A stretch of DNA of 64,000 bases from contig NZ_CP033906.1 in NCBI RefSeq assembly GCF_003816055.1, forward strand, positions 1,054,001 to 1,118,000, read 5' to 3'. Source of the DNA: Bacillus sp. FJAT-42376 (lineage in GTDB: Bacteria; Bacillota; Bacilli; Bacillales; Bacillaceae). Below are positions 15,201 through 23,363 of the stretch, piece by piece. Below the pieces are notes generated by a model that saw only the letters and a list, made by a program, of their open reading frames with translations, was not told the origin of the DNA and made no database searches. Every line of letters starts with the position of its first letter. The stretch's first letter is position 1. Made by a program: the position numbers and the translations under genes.

Positions 15201-16073
15201 TCAAGGAATATGAGTGAGCTTCTCCGGGTTCAAGACGGAGTAAATCGTTTTGATTTTGTTCTCCTTGATGTGAAGAGAGAGGACCGCGTACACGTGCTTC
15301 CCGGCGTATAGGATGAGGCCTGGATCTCCGTTTACGTAAGTGATGGTAAAGGTCATATCCTGAGGGGACTTTGACAATATCCCCATGTAAAAGCGGACGA
15401 TGCGTTCCGCTCCAAGGATTGGGAAGATGGCTGCTTTCACTTTTCCTCCGCCGTCCGTTAAGAGGGAAGCGTCTGCAGACAGGAGGCTGAGCATTTTGCT
15501 TGTATCTCCTGAAGCGAGGGCTCCAAAAAATTGTTCGGCGAGCCATTTTCCCTTTTGGGTCATTTGGGGTTCTTCCTTTGGGGGGACGATGCTCCTTTTA
15601 GCCCGGGAGAAAATTTGCCGGCAGTTCGCGCTGCTTTTGCCGACGATTTCCGCGATTTCCTCATAGCTGTATTGCAGAACTTCTTTTAGGATGAAGACCG
15701 CACGCTCTGTTTCGGATAATTGCTGAAGCAGCAGCAGGTAGGCCATGGATACCGATTCTTTTAAAAAAATGTGGCCGGCCGGATCATCACTCGGGCGGTT
15801 TTCGGTAATCAGCGGTTCGGGCAGCCACATTCCTGTATACTGTTCCCGTTTCTTCGAAGCAGATTTTAGACGGTCGATACAGCGGTTTGTCACCATTTTG
15901 CATAGATAGGCTTTCTTATTTTGAATACTCCCTGTCTCTGTTTCGCTGAATGTGATATACACATCCTGAAGCAGATCCTCCGTATCCTGTACACTGCCGA
16001 GCATTCGGTATGCCAAAGAGAAAAGCAGGGGGTGGTGAGCGGTGAAAAGCAATTCGGATTCATTCGGACTCAC
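15201..16073 (-). CDS. ECF41-like RNA polymerase sigma factor (SigJ type)
   Basis: A 290-residue extracytoplasmic-function sigma factor with a C-terminal extension. Sigma region 2 spans about 8-75 (FSLAYRMLGSVQDTEDLLQD), region 4 about 110-165 (YSYEEIAEIVGKSSANCRQ). Residues 180-290 form a SnoaL-like domain with DGGGKVKAA and NGDPGLIL, which in ECF41/SigJ proteins tunes activity without a classical anti-sigma. Start is GTG at 16073, one base after the upstream stop, with AAGGAGG 6 bases before. Its gene follows an FAD oxidoreductase gene, a recurrent ECF41 neighbour, and it probably controls that gene. Confidence 0.88.
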   Translation of the reverse strand: MSPNESELLFTAHHPLLFSLAYRMLGSVQDTEDLLQDVYITFSETETGSIQNKKAYLCKMVTNRCIDRLKSASKKREQYTGMWLPEPLITENRPSDDPAGHIFLKESVSMAYLLLLQQLSETERAVFILKEVLQYSYEEIAEIVGKSSANCRQIFSRAKRSIVPPKEEPQMTQKGKWLAEQFFGALASGDTSKMLSLLSADASLLTDGGGKVKAAIFPILGAERIVRFYMGILSKSPQDMTFTITYVNGDPGLILYAGKHVYAVLSLHIKENKIKTIYSVLNPEKLTHIP

Positions 16074-16074
16074 A

Positions 16075-17361
16075 TTATGCCTCCTTTAAAATTCCAGGGT
16101 TTGCACACTTTTGAATCATCAAGGCTGACGCTCTTTTCGCGCTCGCGAATGCGGCATCTGCAAGTAATTCGGTGCGGCCGGCTCCATCTCCTGCAATGTA
16201 AAGGCCGGGGATATCAGGGACCGATGGACCGAGAGGAAGGTAGCCATTCATTGCACAGGAACCGTTTGAGACCGTTATGTGAGGTAAGTACTGATAGCCT
16301 TCCAGTTCCTTTCTCCAGCCTGGCTGCATCAATTCCAGGAAATTCTCGAGCTCTCTTTGATCAGACTGGGCGTTTGAGGCTGAGTCCGTCCCTAAATACT
16401 TGATGAGGCTGATTACGGAAGAGCCGTTATCGCTTAATTGAGCGGCTCTCGATTGATTGGTGAACAGGATCGGCTGGTCGATGCCGATGGCAAATTGCTC
16501 GTTCGGTTTTGGGAGGTGACGGAGTGAAACGTCGAGACAGGCGGCATAAATCGGTTTGACGCGCTGCCTCCATGTTTCTAATGAGGTTCCAGCCGCTCCT
16601 TCGATTAAGGAGAAGGTTTGTTCAGGGCTTGCTGTCGAAAGAACCATCGGAACTTGGATGATGTCCCCGTTTTTTAAAGTAATCTCAAACCCTGATTTTT
16701 TCTTAATCGAAACAGCAGATTGATGAACGATGTCCGCGCCGAAATCTATAGCCTTTTTCTTTAAAGGATCGATCATGGATTGCCAGCCGCCGTCGATATA
16801 GAATACCCCATTCATCCCCCTCTGCACTTGATCGAGCACAATCGCGGCCTGCTGATTTTCGGGTCCGATGCAGTACGTTGAGGTTCTGCATAGTGCATAA
16901 AAAGCATGCCGGACCATGGGATCAGTCATCTCAGACTCAGCCCAATCCCGCAAGCTCCGTTCGCCGATTGATGCAGGCTTTAGATTCATCAGCTTTCTCA
17001 TCACCTTTCCGAGCTCGATCTTACCGGATAGCGATAAAAGTTTTGTGGATAGGAGGGAGGGGAGGCTCGCGGGAAGCGAGAAGATCGAGCCGTTCCAAAT
17101 AGCTCGGCCCTTCGTATCAGGTACACCGCCCGACAGTTCAATCCCCAGTTCATCTAATACCGCTTCCGCTGCTCCCCCTTTATAGAGAGCATGTGCTCCG
17201 ATATTGAAATAGGCGCCGTTCTTCTTGACGGTTTTTGCCCGGCCCCCAAGTGCTTTTCCTTTTTCAATGACCACCGTTGAGATCCCGGCCTTTGCCAAAT
17301 AAACGGCCGCCGTCAAACCAGAAATCCCTCCGCCAATAATCGCAGCTTCATATTTTTTCAT
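16075..17361 (-). CDS. FAD/NAD(P)-dependent oxidoreductase (phytoene-desaturase-like)
   Basis: A 428-residue flavoprotein. N-terminal Rossmann fold: AAIIGGGISGLTAAVYLAKA (residues 6-25), then IEKGKALGGRAKTV, and a C-terminal FAD signature GLYIAGDGAGRTELLADAAFA. Overall it resembles amine oxidase/phytoene desaturase-type proteins (COG1233). The frame is open to 17481, but ATG 17361 is preferred: AGAGGG stands before it and the Rossmann motif begins at once. Cotranscribed with the ECF41 sigma gene downstream. Substrate unknown; no carotenoid genes are near. Confidence 0.85.
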   Translation of the reverse strand: MKKYEAAIIGGGISGLTAAVYLAKAGISTVVIEKGKALGGRAKTVKKNGAYFNIGAHALYKGGAAEAVLDELGIELSGGVPDTKGRAIWNGSIFSLPASLPSLLSTKLLSLSGKIELGKVMRKLMNLKPASIGERSLRDWAESEMTDPMVRHAFYALCRTSTYCIGPENQQAAIVLDQVQRGMNGVFYIDGGWQSMIDPLKKKAIDFGADIVHQSAVSIKKKSGFEITLKNGDIIQVPMVLSTASPEQTFSLIEGAAGTSLETWRQRVKPIYAACLDVSLRHLPKPNEQFAIGIDQPILFTNQSRAAQLSDNGSSVISLIKYLGTDSASNAQSDQRELENFLELMQPGWRKELEGYQYLPHITVSNGSCAMNGYLPLGPSVPDIPGLYIAGDGAGRTELLADAAFASAKRASALMIQKCANPGILKEA

Positions 17362-17564
17362 CGTAAATTCCCTCTTTCTGTTTTTACAAACAAGACGAAG
17401 AGGGGAGGTGGTCTGTGACAAATTAAGAAAAAAATGTATCCGGAAAGGGTAAACTACCTCAAGTAATATGAGTTGGTTCATCCCGAAATTTATTACTAAA
17501 TAAACCTATGTAGCAACCAAAACCGGTGGGAGAAAGAACCGTTTGATCAGCAGATGTGATATAT
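17362..17564. promoter_or_regulatory. Upstream region of the ECF41 operon
   Basis: About 200 bases, including gacgaagaggggaggtgg near 17390-17411, close to the start. ECF41 members autoregulate, so their promoter should lie here, but I cannot pick the -35/-10 with confidence. Confidence 0.3.
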
Positions 17565-17600
17565 AAAAAACCCCGAACCAGTAATAGGATTCGGGATTTG
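17565..17600 (-). terminator. Terminator of the DUF4179 / ECF sigma operon
   Basis: On the minus strand TCCCGAATCC...GGTTCGGGG is followed by TTTTTTATAT. Eight bases beyond the stop at 17608. Confidence 0.8.
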
Positions 17601-17607
17601 TATGTGT

Positions 17608-18645
17608 TTACTTTTTTAGCAGTTCGACTTCGCCAATTCCTTCAATAACCAGTGTTAGCTTGCTGGAATCGTTGTAAGAAGTGAATGGGAGGTTTGCGTA
17701 AATAATGGTTTTGTTTTTCTTTCTATCCATACTAAAGCTTCCGTCCGAAGCAAATTCATCCCCATCTGTATCAATGACTTTCATATGATCTGCAATAACG
17801 TTCTCGTCTTCATAGACCTTGTTCAATGAAAATATGAGATTTAAGGAGGTTGGGTTTGCTTCAGCTTTGGAAACGAGAATGTTTGACACAGCATCTTTCA
17901 TAACATATTGAACCGTTTTACCTGTTGTTTCCTTATTTTTTTCGGTTACTTGAAGGTCCCAGCTGCCATTAATCTTCTTGAGTTTTTCTTTATCGTAGAA
18001 AACATTGACACTTTCCACCTCTACTACAGCCCCTTTTAAATCAGGCAGCATTCCGTCATTAGAAGTAGCCAGTACCTCATACTGAATGTTCCCTGATTTT
18101 ACATCTTGTAGTGAATTCTGATGCTCAGAGCTGGATAGATATTGATTGTTCCCCTTTAATGGCTTTGTATCTGGAATATTTTCATCAATGTATTCGCCAT
18201 CTCCGTTTCTCAATCGATAATCCATGCTTACTGCTTTTACATTCTTTAGGATGGAAGCATCTTCAAAGGATAGCTTGAAATACAACCCTATTTTGTTGTG
18301 ATCCGAAAAATGCCTGTCCAGTGTGATGGTAATATTCTGATCGGCTGCCGTGCTATGATCTTCTTGTGTAAAACCGTTATTCACCGCTTGTTCAATCCCT
18401 TTATCTCCAAAGTGCAGGAATCCGTTTATCCCGGCCATTACATGCTCATTCGACAGGACCATGCCTGTAGCAATCAGCGCACAAGCAGCGGCCGCGGCCC
18501 TTTTCCAGATGAACTGGACTTTTTTCTTTTTGGACCTCGCACGGATCCGTTCATAAGATTGATCGAATGCCTGCCTTACTGGAACTGGAATTTCTTTTTC
18601 TTTATTCATGATTTGGCTAAGCTCTTTTTCGAAATCATTTTTCAC
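17608..18645 (-). CDS. DUF4179 membrane protein, probable anti-sigma factor
   Basis: A 345-residue single-pass membrane protein. Residues 1-45 are cytoplasmic and charged (KEKEIPVPVRQAFDQSYERI), one transmembrane segment follows (about 48-66, WKRAAAAACALIATGMV), and the rest is extracytoplasmic with a DUF4179-type beta-rich region. Starts with GTG, overlapping the sigma gene by 11 bases. This arrangement (ECF sigma then DUF4179 protein) is the usual Bacillus sigma/anti-sigma pair. No CxxC/HxxxC zinc motif of ZAS anti-sigmas is visible. The extracellular signal is unknown. Confidence 0.8.
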   Translation of the reverse strand: MKNDFEKELSQIMNKEKEIPVPVRQAFDQSYERIRARSKKKKVQFIWKRAAAAACALIATGMVLSNEHVMAGINGFLHFGDKGIEQAVNNGFTQEDHSTAADQNITITLDRHFSDHNKIGLYFKLSFEDASILKNVKAVSMDYRLRNGDGEYIDENIPDTKPLKGNNQYLSSSEHQNSLQDVKSGNIQYEVLATSNDGMLPDLKGAVVEVESVNVFYDKEKLKKINGSWDLQVTEKNKETTGKTVQYVMKDAVSNILVSKAEANPTSLNLIFSLNKVYEDENVIADHMKVIDTDGDEFASDGSFSMDRKKNKTIIYANLPFTSYNDSSKLTLVIEGIGEVELLKK

Positions 18646-19165
18646 AAGCCATCACTCCCTCGCTCTTATAATAGGTCGTTCTCAAAATCGTTTTCGCCCG
18701 GGAGAGTCTGGACTTAATCGTTCCCTCAGGCTCCTTCAGAAATTCACTGATTTCCTTCACGTTTAATCCCACGATATAGTACAAAATAAGAGCCAGCCGA
18801 TAGACTTCATTCAAACTATTCAGCGCATCCTCTAATTCCAATTTGTGATATTCATCGTTTCTTTTCTCGGGAAGCAAGTGTTCATGGATAACCGATAAGT
18901 TTTTATTTTTGCTGAGCATACTGTTGCACTTATTAATGAGGATTTTACAAATCCATGTATTGAAGTACTCATCCTTTTTTAACGTATGTAAGTTTTCATA
19001 AGCCGAAATAATCGCATCCTGCACCGCGTCCGCTACATCCTCATCATTGCGCAGCAATCGGCTCGCTGTCCGGTACAGCACATCTTCGTACTGCTTCACC
19101 AGTGAAACAAACGCTTCTCCGTCTCCCTTTTTTGCCTTTTTAACCAAGGCTTTCAGTGATCCCAT
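18635..19165 (-). CDS. ECF-type sigma-70 family sigma factor
   Basis: A 176-residue sigma factor with region 2 (about 20-80: YEDVLYRTASRLLRNDEDVADAVQD) and region 4 (about 110-165: LNVKEISEFLKEPEGTIKSR). No C-terminal extension, unlike the ECF41 protein nearby. Its gene overlaps the DUF4179 gene, which is the likely anti-sigma. Upstream lies a 650-bp intergenic region dominated by a minisatellite, so its promoter must lie between 19166 and about 19300; I cannot identify it. Confidence 0.88.
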   Translation of the reverse strand: MGSLKALVKKAKKGDGEAFVSLVKQYEDVLYRTASRLLRNDEDVADAVQDAIISAYENLHTLKKDEYFNTWICKILINKCNSMLSKNKNLSVIHEHLLPEKRNDEYHKLELEDALNSLNEVYRLALILYYIVGLNVKEISEFLKEPEGTIKSRLSRAKTILRTTYYKSEGVMACEK

Positions 19166-19309
19166 ACAGGCACCCCCTTACTCATGTTTTGTTTTTCAAT
19201 AGATTAGATAGGGAAGTGGATTGATTGGTTGCATGGCGGGTCTTTTTATTTTTAATTATAGCGGTTTTCTGGGCTATGCCGGACAAATGCCGGGTTCAGT
19301 GGTGATATC

Positions 19310-19756
19310 TGACATTAATCCCGGACATCGCAGCATGGAGTAGCTGATGCTGGACATGGATCCCGGACATTGTAGGATGGAGTGCTGATGCCGGACATTA
19401 ATCCCGGACATCGCAGGATGGAGAACTGATGCCGGACATGGATCCCTGACATTGCAGGATGGAGTGCTGATGCCGGACATTAATCCCGGACATGGATCCC
19501 GGACATGGCAGGATGGAGTGCTGATGCCGGACATTATTCTCAGACATGGCAGGTTGGAGAACTGATGCCGGACAAGGATCCCGGACATGGCAGGATGGAG
19601 TGCTGATGCCGGACAAGGATCCCGGACATGGCAGGATGGAATGCTGATGCCGGACAAGGATCCCGGACATCGCAGGATGGAGTGCTGATGCCGGACATGA
19701 ATCCCGGACATCGCAGGATGGAGAACTGATGCCGGACATGAATCCCGGACATCACA
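19310..19756. repeat. 41-bp minisatellite, about 11 copies
   Basis: Imperfect tandem units of 41 bp with the pattern GGACATGGATCCCGGACAT then GGCAGGATGGAGTGCTGATGCC. Variable spots are TAAT/GGAT/GAAT, CGC/GGC/TGC and GTG/GAA. One unit carries an extra partial repeat (about 19475-19515). Because 41 is not a multiple of three, all three minus-strand frames stay open over long stretches (170, 113 and 89 codons), but none has a ribosome site, so they are not called as genes. The array fills the divergent gap between the ECF sigma and MhqR-type dioxygenase genes. The rest of the gap holds only the dioxygenase operator. Confidence 0.85.
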
Positions 19757-19817
19757 GAACAGGTGTACAAACCGCACGATGCGCATTCTTGACTTATCGG
19801 GCTCCCCATGTTAAATT

Positions 19818-19835
19818 TATCTTGAAATCGAGATA
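19818..19835. promoter_or_regulatory. MhqR-type operator
   Basis: TATCTTGAAATCGAGATA is an 18-bp near-palindrome matching my memory of the MhqR box (TATCTcgaaTTcGAGATA) that controls quinone/thiol-stress genes in Bacillus. It lies 24 bases before the dioxygenase start, overlapping where the -10 should be. Confidence 0.75.
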
Positions 19836-19859
19836 ATTATTCAAAAGGAGCTGTGGACC

Positions 19860-20837
19860 ATGAACCACTTGAAAGGCATCCACCATGTAACCGCAATTAC
19901 GAGCAGTGCTGAAAAGAACTATGAGTTTTTCACATATGTATTGGGAATGAGACTAGTTAAGAAGACTGTGAACCAGGATGATATCCAGACGTACCATCTG
20001 TTTTTCGCAGATGATAAAGGAAGTGCTGGAACGGATATGACGTTCTTTGACTTCCCGGGGATCCAGAAAGGTGTGCACGGAACGAATGAAATCTCCAAAA
20101 CGTCGTTCCGTGTTCCGACTGATGCAGCGCTTGATTATTGGGTGAAGCGGTTTGACCGTTTAGATGTAAAGCATGAGGGCATTACCGAGCAGTTCGGGAA
20201 AAAGACACTGTCGTTTGCTGATTTTGATGATCAAAAGTATCAGCTCATTTCCGATGAGCACAACGAAGGAATCGAATCCGGCACACCATGGCAAAAAGGG
20301 CCGGTTCCACTGGAATATGCGATCACCGGACTCGGACCGATCTTTGTCCGGATTGCAAATTTTGATTTCTTCAAGCAGATGCTGGAGAAGGTTCTCCTGT
20401 TTAAAGAAACGGCGCAGGAAGGTGCGTTCCACTTGTTTGAAGTCGGCAGAGGCGGGAACGGGGCTCAGGTCATTGTCGAGGATAACCCGGATCTTCCGGA
20501 AGCAGTTCAAGGCTTTGGAACGGTTCATCATGCAGCGTTCCGCGTGGAAGACCGGACTGTCCTGGATGAATGGACGGACAGGCTTTCAAGCTTCCGCCTG
20601 CCTAACTCCGGATATGTGAACCGCCACTTCTTCGAATCCCTATATGCAAGAGTCGCTCCGCAAGTGCTGTTCGAATTTGCGACAGACGGACCTGGCTTTA
20701 TGGGGGACGAACCGTATGAAACACTGGGTGAGAAACTGTCTCTTCCTCCATTCTTGGAGCCGAAGCGCGAGCAGATTGAGGGATTGGTGCGGCCGATTGA
20801 TACGGTGAGGAGCACGAAGGAGTTTGTGAAAGAATAA
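19860..20837 (+). CDS. Ring-cleaving dioxygenase of the VOC superfamily (MhqO/MhqA type)
   Basis: A 325-residue protein with two tandem vicinal-oxygen-chelate modules: residues 1-150 (LKGIHHVTAITSSAEKNYEF, metal-ligand His near 8) and about 155-310 (GFGTVHHAAFRVEDRTVLDE, ligand His near 225; E near 280 in QVLFEFATDGPGF). Bacillus homologues MhqO, MhqA and MhqE are induced by hydroquinones, catechol and diamide and repressed by MhqR. AAAGGAGCTG precedes ATG. An MhqR-type operator sits right upstream, and a terminator follows, so this is a single-gene unit. Detoxification of quinone-like electrophiles by ring cleavage is the inferred role. Confidence 0.88.
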   Translation: MNHLKGIHHVTAITSSAEKNYEFFTYVLGMRLVKKTVNQDDIQTYHLFFADDKGSAGTDMTFFDFPGIQKGVHGTNEISKTSFRVPTDAALDYWVKRFDRLDVKHEGITEQFGKKTLSFADFDDQKYQLISDEHNEGIESGTPWQKGPVPLEYAITGLGPIFVRIANFDFFKQMLEKVLLFKETAQEGAFHLFEVGRGGNGAQVIVEDNPDLPEAVQGFGTVHHAAFRVEDRTVLDEWTDRLSSFRLPNSGYVNRHFFESLYARVAPQVLFEFATDGPGFMGDEPYETLGEKLSLPPFLEPKREQIEGLVRPIDTVRSTKEFVKE

Positions 20838-20849
20838 AGGAAGGCTGGA

Positions 20850-20887
20850 GATGATCTCTGTGTGGTACAGGGATCATCATTTTTTAT
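20850..20887 (+). terminator. Terminator of the dioxygenase gene
   Basis: GATGATC...GATCATC with inner CTGT/ACAG pairing, followed by ATTTTTTAT. Confidence 0.8.
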
Positions 20888-20895
20888 GGGGAAAA

Positions 20896-21525
20896 TTAAA
20901 TATACCGCTTCTTAATCGCATACACCGCAAGCTGGGTCCGATGCTGCAAAGCGCTTTTTTTCAGGATTCCGGTGACGATATTTTTGACACGGCCTTCGCT
21001 TAAAAAGAGGAGCTTGGCGATTTCTTTATTGCTTTTGCCTTGTGCTATGTATTTGATCAGCTCCATTTCTCTTATTGTCAGGTTATCGGGCGGGTGTGAT
21101 TCAGAAGTGTTCATCCATTCGTCTTCCATAACTTTGAATACCATCGGATGGAAAATCTTCATATGATTCGCTGCGCATTTGATGGCGAGTATAAGTTCGG
21201 ATCCTGTTATGTTCTTTAATAGATAGCCGTCAGCCCCGGATTTAAGGGCAAAGAAACCGCTCTTTTTGTCTGCCTGACTGGCTAAAAAGATTACCTTTAC
21301 TGCAGAGTGAAGGTGTTTAATCTGTTTTGCAGTCTCAAATACATCGCATCCAGGCATTTCTATATCGATCAGGATGACATCTGGAGCGAGGGTACTGCAC
21401 AAGGCAAGCGTTTGCTCCTGGTTTTCCGCGCATCCGGTGACATGCAGTTCGCTGTCTTTTTCTATGAGGTACACTAAGCTTTCCCTTAGCAACCCTGACC
21501 CATTAACAACTACTATGTTGATCAT
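20896..21525 (-). CDS. NarL/LuxR-family response regulator
   Basis: A 209-residue receiver plus LuxR-type DNA-binding protein. Phospho-acceptor Asp in VILIDIEMPG (about 54), Lys in GYLLKNITG (about 104), C-terminal HTH from TIREMELIKYIAQGKSNKEI. The frame opens upstream at GTG 21537; ATG 21525 gives the usual receiver N-terminus INIVVVNGSG. Ribosome spacing is poor for both. No sensor kinase is adjacent. The second acidic pair typical of receivers (EDD) is replaced here by VNGSG, so the active site may be atypical and phosphorylation cannot be assumed. Confidence 0.8.
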   Translation of the reverse strand: MINIVVVNGSGLLRESLVYLIEKDSELHVTGCAENQEQTLALCSTLAPDVILIDIEMPGCDVFETAKQIKHLHSAVKVIFLASQADKKSGFFALKSGADGYLLKNITGSELILAIKCAANHMKIFHPMVFKVMEDEWMNTSESHPPDNLTIREMELIKYIAQGKSNKEIAKLLFLSEGRVKNIVTGILKKSALQHRTQLAVYAIKKRYI

Positions 21526-21698
21526 TTGCCCACGCACTTTCCTTTCAAAATTACCTCTATCATAGCAATCCCGTTTTATGGTTTGACATGAAGTTTGTTA
21601 ATTTTCAGTTAAAAAAATTAGGAATTTCGGGTCATGAAGCGTGCCGGAATCACAAACTGTCAAAAAAAGTCATGACTTCAGCGTGACGATTGCTGTCT

Positions 21699-21726
21699 TT
21701 CAACGTGATAGGCAGGACCCTATACT
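21699..21726 (+). promoter_or_regulatory. Probable sigma-A promoter of the secreted nuclease
   Basis: TTCAAC (21699-21704), 16-base spacer, TATACT (21721-21726). AGGAGG stands 8 bases before the ATG. Confidence 0.45.
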
Positions 21727-21755
21727 ATTCTTAGATTGAATAGGAGGTTGTCCAT

Positions 21756-23183
21756 ATGAATCACAAAAAGCTCTCATTATTATTTTTAAGTGTCGTTCTG
21801 CTGTTTACTTCCGGAAGCTTTTTCAGCACACCCGTCCAAGCGGCTGGGGCTTCCCATGTTGTGATCAGTGAGGTGTATGGTGGAGGCGGTAACAGCGGTG
21901 CTTCCTACAAAAATGATTATATTGAACTTTACAATCCGACGGACTCTGCGGTTAATTTATCAGGATGGTCTGTTCAATATGCTTCAGCCAGCGGTTCGTT
22001 CTCAAACATAACGAATTTAACCGGAAGCATTGGTGCTCATGAGTATTATCTGGTTAAACAAGCGGGGGGAACCGGCGGAACAACGGATCTGCCGACTGCG
22101 AATGCAGCTGGTACCATCAATCTAAGTGCAAGCAGCGGAAAAGTGGCCCTTGCGAAGGTGACCACTTCTGTCACAGGTTCCAAGGATTTAAATGTGGTCG
22201 ATTTTATTGGCTATGGTTCTGCCAATGATTTTGAAACAGCAAAAGCAGGGACCATTTCAGCCACTTCAAGCGCGGAGCGCAAAAATGATAATGGCGGAAC
22301 AGCGAATGGACAGGGCAATGGCTGGGATACGAACAACAACTCTGCCGATATCGTTGTAACGGCCAGTCTGGATCCTCAGAACTCATCTTCCTCAGGAACT
22401 GGAACAGGCTCTGAGCCGTCAGTGACGGAGGATGACCATTTGGCGCTTGGGAATCCAAGCGGTGCAACAACCAATACAGCGAATTCCACGAATTATTTAA
22501 TGACAAAGCCTCAATACGATCTTTCTTACAATGATTCAAAACGTACGCCAAACTGGGTGAGCTGGCATTTGGATGCGGATGACAGCGGAAGCACTCCGCG
22601 TCAGGATGACTTCCGCGCGGATACGTCCCTTCCTGCAGGGTGGTATGAAGTAACAGCAAGTGAATTCTCGGGATCAGGATTCGATAGAGGCCATATGTGT
22701 CCTTCAGCTGACCGTACCTCTTCTGTTGCTGATAATTCGGCTACATTCTTCATGACAAATATGATTCCGCAAGCACCGAACAACAATCAGGTGACTTGGG
22801 CGGATTTAGAGTCATACAGCCGCGAACTTGCTGCTGCCGGCAACGAATTGTATATCATCTCCGGTGGCTATGGAGTGGGAGGTACTGGTTCAAACGGATA
22901 CAAAACGACCGTCGGAAATGGAGTTGTCGTCCCTGCAAAAACATGGAAGGTCATTGTCGTCCTGCCTAAAGGGGATAATGATGCCAGCCGTGTCTCAGCT
23001 TCAACGAGAGTCATCGCGGTTGTGGTACCAAACGACCAGACTGCTTCAAGCAAACCGTGGTCTTCCTACCGGGTAAGTGTCGACAGCATTGAATCGATGA
23101 CTGGCTTCAATTTTATGTCATCTGTGCCTGCAAGCGTTCAGGATGCGATTGAAGGAACTGTGGATATCGGACCTGCAAACTAA
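21756..23183 (+). CDS. Secreted DNA/RNA non-specific endonuclease with lamin-tail domain
   Basis: A 475-residue extracellular nuclease. Signal peptide residues 1-29 (hydrophobic core LLFLSVVLLFTSG, cleavage after VQAA). Lamin-tail (LTD) domain 30-205 (VVISEVYGGGGNSG, YIELYNPTDSAVNLSGW). Low-complexity linker 207-225. NUC domain 226-475 with catalytic DRGH (D310-H313) in SGFDRGHMCPSADR and metal-binding Asn downstream (FFMTNMIPQAPNNNQ). NucA/serratia-type beta-beta-alpha metal nucleases degrade environmental DNA and RNA. Likely roles are nutrient scavenging or competence-type DNA cleavage; no inhibitor gene is near. A terminator follows. Confidence 0.92.
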   Translation: MNHKKLSLLFLSVVLLFTSGSFFSTPVQAAGASHVVISEVYGGGGNSGASYKNDYIELYNPTDSAVNLSGWSVQYASASGSFSNITNLTGSIGAHEYYLVKQAGGTGGTTDLPTANAAGTINLSASSGKVALAKVTTSVTGSKDLNVVDFIGYGSANDFETAKAGTISATSSAERKNDNGGTANGQGNGWDTNNNSADIVVTASLDPQNSSSSGTGTGSEPSVTEDDHLALGNPSGATTNTANSTNYLMTKPQYDLSYNDSKRTPNWVSWHLDADDSGSTPRQDDFRADTSLPAGWYEVTASEFSGSGFDRGHMCPSADRTSSVADNSATFFMTNMIPQAPNNNQVTWADLESYSRELAAAGNELYIISGGYGVGGTGSNGYKTTVGNGVVVPAKTWKVIVVLPKGDNDASRVSASTRVIAVVVPNDQTASSKPWSSYRVSVDSIESMTGFNFMSSVPASVQDAIEGTVDIGPAN

Positions 23184-23208
23184 TTCGATAGAAAAAAGAG
23201 CATGCGAG

Positions 23209-23246
23209 AAGATGATTTCTGTAAAAACAGGAATCATCTTTTTTAG
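23209..23246 (+). terminator. Terminator of the nuclease gene
   Basis: AAGATGATT...AATCATCTT with inner CTGT/ACAG, followed by TTTTTAG. Confidence 0.85.
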
Positions 23247-23363
23247 TTTCCCTTCTCACCCCTTCAGATTGATCGTCAGCCACTTTCCTCATTTAAGGAT
23301 AGAAAGAGGGGATACACCGCATACTAAAAGAAAAAGTTTCAAATACGAAGGGATTGCTTCACC

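Noticed and set aside
19310..19756. Possible CRISPR array
   Set aside because: Units are directly abutting repeats with no unique spacers and no cas genes nearby.
19274..19809. Three long minus-strand open frames in the 41-bp array
   Set aside because: All three frames are open because the unit is repeated; no start signal and no conserved composition.
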